In this document: positions 59,303 through 64,000 of the stretch, piece by piece
Numbering within the stretch: the stretch's first letter is position 1
Layout of the letters: each line of letters opens with the position of its first letter
NCBI RefSeq assembly: GCF_001890385.1
Contig: NZ_CP018221.1
Coordinates: 2,901,501-2,965,500 of the forward strand
From: Tardibacter chloracetimidivorans
Lineage (GTDB): Bacteria > Pseudomonadota > Alphaproteobacteria > Sphingomonadales > Sphingomonadaceae
DNA length: 64,000 nucleotides
Reading direction: 5' to 3'
Made by a program: the position numbers and the translations under genes
Notes under the pieces: generated by a model
What the model saw: the letters and a program-made list of their open reading frames with translations, nothing else
The model's database searches: none
Told to the model about the DNA's origin: nothing

Positions 59303-60214
59303 GTGTCTGTCGGGATGAGCAGGAACGGCGAAGGCCGACGGATGCGGCAGCTCGACACGCGAACCGCCGACTTCCAGACGCAGCGGAAGCGCTTGCTGCG
59401 CCTTGCCTATCGCATGCTCGGTTCGGTCAGCGAGGCCGAGGACGCCGTGCAGGATGCCTGGCTGCGCTGGGATCAGGCGAAGACCGGTATTGATGCCCCT
59501 GCTGCCTATCTCACCCGGATCGTCACGCGCCTCTGCCTCGACCGGCTGAAGTCAGCGCAGGCCCGGCGCGAAACCTATGTCGGGCCGTGGCTCCCCGATC
59601 CCCTGATGGACCCGGTGGAACCGGACGAGACGATTGCCGACGACATCACACTCACGCTCATGCTTGCCATGGAGCGCCTATCACCGTTGGAGCGCGCGGC
59701 ATTTCTCCTCCACGATGTCTTCGATGTCGCATTGACCGAGGTGGCCGCAACGCTGGGACGCGAACCTGCTGCGGTGCGTCAGCTCGCGTTCCGTGCGCGC
59801 AAACACATCCAGACCACGCGACCGCGCTTCAATCTCGGGGCGGCGGAAGCTGACCGGATCGCGCGCGCCTTCTTCGTTGCCGCCCGTGATGGCGATATGA
59901 CGGCCCTCTCGATGCTTCTGGCGAAGGATGTCGAGATTCACACCGATGGTGGCGGAAAGGTTCTGGCATTCCGCAACATCGTAAGAGGCGTGGAGAATGC
60001 GCTACGCCTTTTCGCCGGCCTACGTCGAAAGAATGCGCCTCCACCGACCCTGTTGTGGACGGCGATGATCGACGGCTTGCCAGGCTATATCAGCGTCGAT
60101 GAAGCCGGTTTGCCCCACACGACGGCGCTCGACATAAGCGAGGGCCAGATCGTCGCGATCTACATTGTGAGAAATCCCGACAAGCTCGCTCATCTATCCG
60201 CTACGCCGAATTGA
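59303..60214 (+). CDS. ECF41-family sigma factor (SigJ-like) with SnoaL-like C-terminal domain
   Basis: A 303-residue sigma factor. Region 2 spans about residues 20-85 and region 4 about 115-172. The C-terminal extension is a SnoaL/NTF2-like fold. Three ECF41 motifs are present: WLPDP at 96-100, DGGGK at 215-219 and NPDKL at 291-295. In this group the extension both helps and restrains the sigma factor, so no separate anti-sigma factor is expected, and none is seen. GTG 59303 is chosen because AAGGAGGT stands directly before it; ATG 59315 and the more distant in-frame ATG at 59195 are alternatives. Confidence 0.93.
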   Translation: MSVGMSRNGEGRRMRQLDTRTADFQTQRKRLLRLAYRMLGSVSEAEDAVQDAWLRWDQAKTGIDAPAAYLTRIVTRLCLDRLKSAQARRETYVGPWLPDPLMDPVEPDETIADDITLTLMLAMERLSPLERAAFLLHDVFDVALTEVAATLGREPAAVRQLAFRARKHIQTTRPRFNLGAAEADRIARAFFVAARDGDMTALSMLLAKDVEIHTDGGGKVLAFRNIVRGVENALRLFAGLRRKNAPPPTLLWTAMIDGLPGYISVDEAGLPHTTALDISEGQIVAIYIVRNPDKLAHLSATPN

Positions 60215-60312
60215 ACCATCGTCCGAATCCGATGCTCGGTGTGTGCTGAATGAATGGCCGATAACCAGGCATATCCTCAAGGCCGACAGCGCTCCAGCGA
60301 ATCCGCACGATA

Positions 60313-60645
60313 TCAGCGCTCCAGTATGTCTTGTTTGCATGGGAGATATTCCTCGCGGTCGATCTCGCCGCGGGCATAGCGTTCGTCGAGCTGGTCCGGC
60401 GCGGAAGCCTTCATGTCGTTTCCGGTTCCATTCCGATCGGCGTCGGAGCGGCGGATCATCACGATGCAGGCACCTGCGACCGCGACAAGGACCGCCAGCC
60501 AGAAAATGGCGTGAAATATGCCCCAGGCGCCCCAGCCGAAGCCCATCATGGTGCCGGGGCCGCCATACATATGCCAGCCATATTGGGCCTGAACGCCTGC
60601 CGGCCCCGCCAGCAAGGTCAGGGGCGAAAAGACGTGGCTGAACAT
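60313..60645 (-). CDS. SHOCT-domain membrane protein
   Basis: A 110-residue protein. A Gly/Met/Trp-rich region (GWHMYGGPGTMMGFGWG) comes before one transmembrane helix at about 43-64, then a linker and a C-terminal SHOCT helix pair LDERYARGEIDREEY. Small SHOCT proteins with Met-rich N-termini are common beside copper P-ATPases. It lies 27 bases downstream of the P-ATPase gene on the same strand. Confidence 0.85.
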   Translation of the reverse strand: MFSHVFSPLTLLAGPAGVQAQYGWHMYGGPGTMMGFGWGAWGIFHAIFWLAVLVAVAGACIVMIRRSDADRNGTGNDMKASAPDQLDERYARGEIDREEYLPCKQDILER

Positions 60646-60672
60646 CTTGTGCTCCTTTCAGGCAGCGTCACC

Positions 60673-62901
60673 TCAAATACGGGTGGCTCTGAGCCGCAGC
60701 GAATTGGCGACCACGGAAATCGACGAGGCGCTCATGGCGAAGGCGGCGAACATCGGACTGATGAGGATGCCGAACAGCGGATAGAAGATGCCAGCCGCGA
60801 TAGGCACGCCTGCGCCGTTGTAGACAAGCGCGAAGAACAGGTTCTGGCGGATGTTGCGCATGGTGGCGTGGGCCAGGCGGCGGGCGCGCACGATGCCGTC
60901 GAGATTGCCTTTGACCAGCGTGATCCCGGCGCTTTCGATGGCGACGTCCGCGCCGGTTCCCATTGCGATGCCGACATCGGCCTGTGCCAGCGCCGGCGCG
61001 TCGTTGATGCCGTCGCCCGCCATCGCGACCTTGCTGCCGCCCGCCTGAAGCTCCGCGATAATACGTGCCTTGTCAGCCGGCAGGACATCGGCACGAATCT
61101 CGTCGATGCCGAGCCGCGCGGCCACCGCTCTCGCGGTCCGCTCATTGTCGCCGGTCGCCATGACGATGCGAAAGCCGAGCGCGTGCAATGCCTTGAGCGC
61201 CGCCGGGGTGGTCTCCTTGACCGGATCGGCGACACTGACGAGCCCGGCCACGGCGCCGCCCAGCATGACGAACATCACGGTTTCGCCCTCGTCGCGTCGC
61301 ACATTGGCCTTGTCCGTCAGCGTGGCCGCTTCCAGCCCGAGGTCGGCGACGAGCTTCAGATTGCCGAGCGCGACGCGCTTTCCGTCGACCGTGCCTTTCA
61401 CGCCCTTGCCGGTAACCGCCTCGAAATCGCTCGCCGAGCCGAGCTCGATACCACGTTCCTCTGCGCCCGCCACGATCGCCTCCGCCAGGGGGTGCTCCGA
61501 CGCCTTCTCCAGCGTGGCGGCGAGGCGCAGCACTTCGGCTTCGTCATGGCCCGGTTCGGGCAGGACAGCGACGAGCTTCGGTCTGCCTTCCGTCAACGTG
61601 CCGGTCTTGTCGACGATCAGCGTATCGACTTTCTCGAAGCGCTCGAGCGCTTCGGCGTTCCGGATCAGCACGCCGGCCTGAGCGCCGCGCCCGGTCGCGG
61701 TCATGATCGACATCGGAGTAGCAAGCCCGAGCGCGCAGGGGCAGGCGATGATGAGGACGGAAACGGCCGCGATCAGCGCGTAGGACAACGGCGGAGACGG
61801 CCCCCAGAAGGCCCAGGCGATGAAGGCCAGAACGGCAATGCCGATCACGGCCGGCACGAACCAGCCCGCAACCCTGTCCGCATATTTCTGGATCGGCGCG
61901 CGCGAACGCTGGGCATTGGCGACCATCTCGACGATCTGCGCAAGGACTGTATCCGCGCCCACGCGCCTCGCCTCGATCACAAGACTGCCCGAGCCGTTGA
62001 TTGTGGCGCCAGTTACCGGGTCGCCCGCGACTTTCTCGGCCGGGACCGGTTCGCCGGTGATCATGCTTTCATCGACGGACGAGCGGCCTTCCATCACGGT
62101 CCCGTCGACCGGCACCTTCTCGCCGGGCCGCACTCGCAGCCGGTCGCCGACCTGAACGTCCTCGAGCGGAATTTCCTCCTCGCGACCGTCGTCGCGGATC
62201 ACGCGTGCGGTCTTGGCGGCGAGATCGAGCAGCGCGCGGATCGCCTTGCCGGTTCCTTCGCGCGCGCGCAATTCCATCATCTGCCCCAGCAGGACCAGCA
62301 CGACGATCACGGCAGCGGCTTCGAAATAGACCGGCACATTGCCTTCCGGATCTCGGAAGCCTGCGGGAAAAATGCCGGGCGCCAGAACCGCGACGACGCT
62401 GAAGATCCACGAGGCGATCACGCCCATGGCGATCAGTGAGAACATATTGAGGTTCATCGTGCGGAAGGAATTCCAGCCGCGCACCAGGAAGGGCCAGCCG
62501 CACCAAAGGACGACCGGCGTTCCGAGCGCCAGTTCGACCCACAGTGCGGTACGCGCGCCAAGCGCCTGGCGCACGCCGCCGAGCCCGACCAGCGGCCCCA
62601 TCGACAGCAGCAGCAGGGGAATGGTCAGCGCGGCGCCAACCCAGAAGCGCCGGGTGAAATCCACCAGCTCCGGGTTGGGACCTTCCTCAACCATCGCGGC
62701 GGATTCCAGTTCGAGGCCCATGCCGCAGATCGGGCAGGAACCGGGGCCGGGCTGCCGCACCTGCGGGTGCATCGGGCAGGTATAGACCGGCTCGCCATAG
62801 CCCGAAGGCACCCGGTCATAACGGCCGTCTTTCGGCACTTCGCTGCCATGCGCGTGGCAGATCTGGTCATGATGATGTCCGCGGTGCTGATCGCTCATCA
62901 T
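60673..62901 (-). CDS. copA: Copper-translocating P1B-type ATPase
   Basis: A 742-residue metal pump. The His-rich N-terminus is followed by a heavy-metal-binding domain with CPMHP at 42-46 and CPICGM at 56-61, in place of the usual HMA domains. The channel motif is CPC in [13 protein letters not shown]; the phosphorylation site is [16 protein letters not shown] and [16 protein letters not shown] complete the set. CPC pumps export Cu(I) or Ag(I). ATG 62901 is used; the frame runs on upstream across the divergent csoR. Regulation by CsoR at the intervening operator is likely. Confidence 0.93.
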   Translation of the reverse strand: MMSDQHRGHHHDQICHAHGSEVPKDGRYDRVPSGYGEPVYTCPMHPQVRQPGPGSCPICGMGLELESAAMVEEGPNPELVDFTRRFWVGAALTIPLLLLSMGPLVGLGGVRQALGARTALWVELALGTPVVLWCGWPFLVRGWNSFRTMNLNMFSLIAMGVIASWIFSVVAVLAPGIFPAGFRDPEGNVPVYFEAAAVIVVLVLLGQMMELRAREGTGKAIRALLDLAAKTARVIRDDGREEEIPLEDVQVGDRLRVRPGEKVPVDGTVMEGRSSVDESMITGEPVPAEKVAGDPVTGATINGSGSLVIEARRVGADTVLAQIVEMVANAQRSRAPIQKYADRVAGWFVPAVIGIAVLAFIAWAFWGPSPPLSYALIAAVSVLIIACPCALGLATPMSIMTATGRGAQAGVLIRNAEALERFEKVDTLIVDKTGTLTEGRPKLVAVLPEPGHDEAEVLRLAATLEKASEHPLAEAIVAGAEERGIELGSASDFEAVTGKGVKGTVDGKRVALGNLKLVADLGLEAATLTDKANVRRDEGETVMFVMLGGAVAGLVSVADPVKETTPAALKALHALGFRIVMATGDNERTARAVAARLGIDEIRADVLPADKARIIAELQAGGSKVAMAGDGINDAPALAQADVGIAMGTGADVAIESAGITLVKGNLDGIVRARRLAHATMRNIRQNLFFALVYNGAGVPIAAGIFYPLFGILISPMFAAFAMSASSISVVANSLRLRATRI

Positions 62902-62922
62902 CGCAAAGCCCCCTTGCGAGAT

Positions 62923-62940
62923 ACTATAGGGGGGTATAGT
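62923..62940. promoter_or_regulatory. CsoR-type operator between the P-ATPase and repressor genes
   Basis: ACTATA-GGGGGG-TATAGT, a perfect 6-bp inverted repeat flanking a G6 tract. CsoR/RcnR repressors bind G-tracts with flanking AT-rich palindromes. It lies 21 bases before the P-ATPase and 36 before the repressor gene, so it can control both. Confidence 0.8.
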
Positions 62941-62976
62941 AATATTTATTCTGTCAGTTTGCAAGGTGAACGCCCA

Positions 62977-63246
62977 ATGCACAAATTCGGCAAGCAGATC
63001 GCACGCATGCGCCGCATCGAGGGGCAGGCGCGCGGCATCGCCAAGATGATGGAGGAAGACCGCTATTGCATCGACATCCTTCAGCAGTTTGCCGCAATAG
63101 AAGCGGCTTTGCGCTCGACGCGCGCTGAAGTGCTCAAGATACATGCGGGACATTGCGTAGAGGAAGCTATCGCATCGGGTGATAAGCACGACCAGAAGCA
63201 GAAATTTTCCGAACTTGTGTCGCTGTTCGAGAAACAGGGTCGCTAA
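62977..63246 (+). CDS. csoR: CsoR-family metal-sensing repressor
   Basis: An 89-residue all-helical repressor. Cys31, His56 and Cys60 (the last two in HAGHC) match the Cys-His-Cys Cu(I) ligand set of CsoR, while RcnR and FrmR differ in these positions. ATG 62977 gives the normal length. With metal bound it should leave the operator and free the P-ATPase gene. Confidence 0.9.
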   Translation: MHKFGKQIARMRRIEGQARGIAKMMEEDRYCIDILQQFAAIEAALRSTRAEVLKIHAGHCVEEAIASGDKHDQKQKFSELVSLFEKQGR

Positions 63247-63292
63247 CCGTGGATCTTCGCCTCTCCAGCTTTCCGGTTTTCAGGAGGTCGCA

Positions 63293-63640
63293 ATGATCAG
63301 ATATACTGTTGCAGCAGTTCTGTTTGCAGTTGCTCCGCTATCGCTTGCCGTCGCAGCGCCGACGCCGCCTACGGACAGGACCCCGCCTGCCAACTGCCCG
63401 CAAATTCAGCAGCATATGGGCGATGGTGCCATGAGCGGACCGGGCCAGATGATGCAACATGGTGATGGCAGCATGGGAAGCGGCACCATGGGGCATGGCA
63501 ATATGGGCACCGGAGCCATGCAAGGGCAAATGCAGGGCCAGATGATGCAGCATGGCGATCATCAGGCGATGATGCAGGGTCAGGCGCCATGTCCGGCAGC
63601 TAGCAAGCCGGCGGATAGCAAACCCAAGGACGGCAAATAG
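63293..63640 (+). CDS. Exported Met/His/Gln-rich protein, probable copper binder
   Basis: A 115-residue protein with a signal peptide (about residues 1-21, ending AVAA). The mature part is low complexity with many Met, His, Gln and Gly residues in MMQHGD-like units, and two cysteines flank it (NCPQ and PCPA). Such sequences bind Cu(I) and Cu(II) in the periplasm, as in PcoE/CopB-type proteins. CAGGAGGT precedes the ATG. It follows csoR by 46 bases. Confidence 0.82.
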   Translation: MIRYTVAAVLFAVAPLSLAVAAPTPPTDRTPPANCPQIQQHMGDGAMSGPGQMMQHGDGSMGSGTMGHGNMGTGAMQGQMQGQMMQHGDHQAMMQGQAPCPAASKPADSKPKDGK

Positions 63641-63713
63641 TAGATCGAAGGAAGCGCCGGGCGGCGCACTATCACGCGGCCCGGCCGCCTTCACCCTTCA
63701 CGCCCCATTTCAT

Positions 63714-63800
63714 GAGGCCGCTGGGCAGGGCCAGAACCTGATCGTCGACCTCGTCAACAACAGTTCCGAAGGCACGTCCATCCACTGGCATGGCACGCAA
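63714..63800 (+). pseudogene. Internal fragment of a multicopper oxidase (CopA/CueO-like)
   Basis: About 29 codons read EAAGQGQNLIVDLVNNSSEG followed by TSIHWHGTQ, the first copper-binding block (HWHG) of multicopper oxidases. No signal peptide, start codon or later copper motif is attached. After WHGTQ the frame turns to Arg-rich nonsense and stops at 63920, where the opposite strand codes for a recombinase tail. The gene has been cut by recombination. Confidence 0.7.
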
Positions 63801-63816
63801 CGACGTGCCGCCGCGC

Positions 63817-64000
63817 TCAAACGACGATCGACCAGTTCTCATCTTCATCATCTCGGGTGCGCCATTTTTGGTTCGAAGGCACGAACGCTAGCACCGCCGC
63901 CTCTACGCCAGAAGCGGCGGTGAGCGTTCGGAGCGACTCGCTGCGCAGGCCGCGAATCCGAACCTCCGTCTTGCTGACTACCTCGACGCGCTGGGCGACC
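63817..64000 (-). CDS. C-terminal part of a serine recombinase (runs off the right edge)
   Basis: About 60 codons on the minus strand, open at the right edge and ending at the stop 63817-63819. The text has the pattern of the tail of large-type site-specific recombinases: QRVEVVSKTEVRIRGL, then SESLRTLTAASGV, and a late FVPSNQKWRTR. The catalytic domain would lie outside the window. Whether the gene is whole is unknown. Its end lies 17 bases from the multicopper-oxidase fragment. Confidence 0.55.
   Translation of the reverse strand, partial: VAQRVEVVSKTEVRIRGLRSESLRTLTAASGVEAAVLAFVPSNQKWRTRDDEDENWSIVV

Noticed and set aside
60331..62439. A 702-codon open frame on the plus strand opposite the P-ATPase gene
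   Set aside because: It is the antisense of a conserved ATPase with all motifs; the plus-strand text is Arg/Gly/His-rich without any domain. High GC keeps antisense frames open.
56621..64000. A second copy of the tRNA-Arg 3' end as the far attachment site of an island
   Set aside because: No direct repeat of the T-arm and acceptor sequence was seen up to the right edge; it may lie outside the window or be lost.

Overview
The window is GC-rich chromosomal DNA from an alphaproteobacterium, most probably a member of the Sphingomonadales. The evidence is an archaeal-type class I lysyl-tRNA synthetase, a complete suf operon led by an Rrf2 regulator, the ubiE-ubiB-coaBC-dut order beside mutM, rpsT and dnaA, the hisC-tyrA pair, and a palindromic repeat of the type scattered through sphingomonad genomes. 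Assignment to a genus is not possible from the sequence alone.

Positions 1 to about 56.5 kb are ordinary core genome, densely packed and often translationally coupled through ATGA or TGATG overlaps. In order they hold: a transporter fragment and a zinc-ribbon membrane protein; ftsE-ftsX-ydcF-plsC (division and envelope lipid); four small proteins; tyrA-hisC (aromatic and histidine synthesis) divergent from cysK; the ribosomal operon rpsF-rpsR-rplI with its terminator; the fatty-acid cluster fabD-fabG-acpP-fabF followed by mltG; class I lysK; a DinG-type Fe-S helicase; the suf Fe-S assembly operon (Rrf2 regulator, sufB, a small lipoprotein, sufC, sufD, sufS, sufT, sufA); an AraC-type regulator; a candidate small RNA; pyrD-ggt-acyl-CoA ligase-ubiG; a 1-Cys peroxiredoxin beside an ETHE1-rhodanese fusion; a SPOR lipoprotein and an HDAC-family enzyme; a large autotransporter; a minimal zincin and dnaA; rpsT, mutM, and the ubiE-ubiB-coaBC-dut-moeB-dsrE operon; then envelope and redox genes (SH3 protein, 2-hydroxyacid dehydrogenase, two tandem glycine-zipper proteins, ankyrin protein, SCO, YcgN, YgjP-like peptidase, class A PBP, msrB).

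From tRNA-Arg(ACG) at 56.5 kb to the right edge the character changes. Base composition falls locally, intergenic gaps grow, and the genes are accessory. A decayed serine-recombinase C-terminus lies directly beside the tRNA. A second recombinase C-terminus runs off the right edge and abuts a broken multicopper-oxidase fragment. Between them lie a DUF305 protein, a secreted protein of unknown function, a self-contained ECF41 sigma-factor module, and a copper module (SHOCT protein, CPx-type P-ATPase, CsoR-type repressor with an evident operator, Met/His-rich exported protein). This looks like a metal and oxidative-stress island that was assembled and partly eroded by recombination at a tRNA gene.

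The most informative regulatory signal is in the ECF41 module. Both divergent genes, the sigma factor and a CXXC carboxymuconolactone-decarboxylase/AhpD-like protein, carry an exact TGTCACA-N16-CGTC promoter, so the locus can be read as an autoregulated two-gene regulon. Other signals not explained by protein genes are a terminator-ended structured RNA candidate upstream of pyrD on the opposite strand, a 19-bp imperfect palindrome before the suf regulator, and a perfect palindrome holding a near-consensus DnaA box upstream of dnaA.
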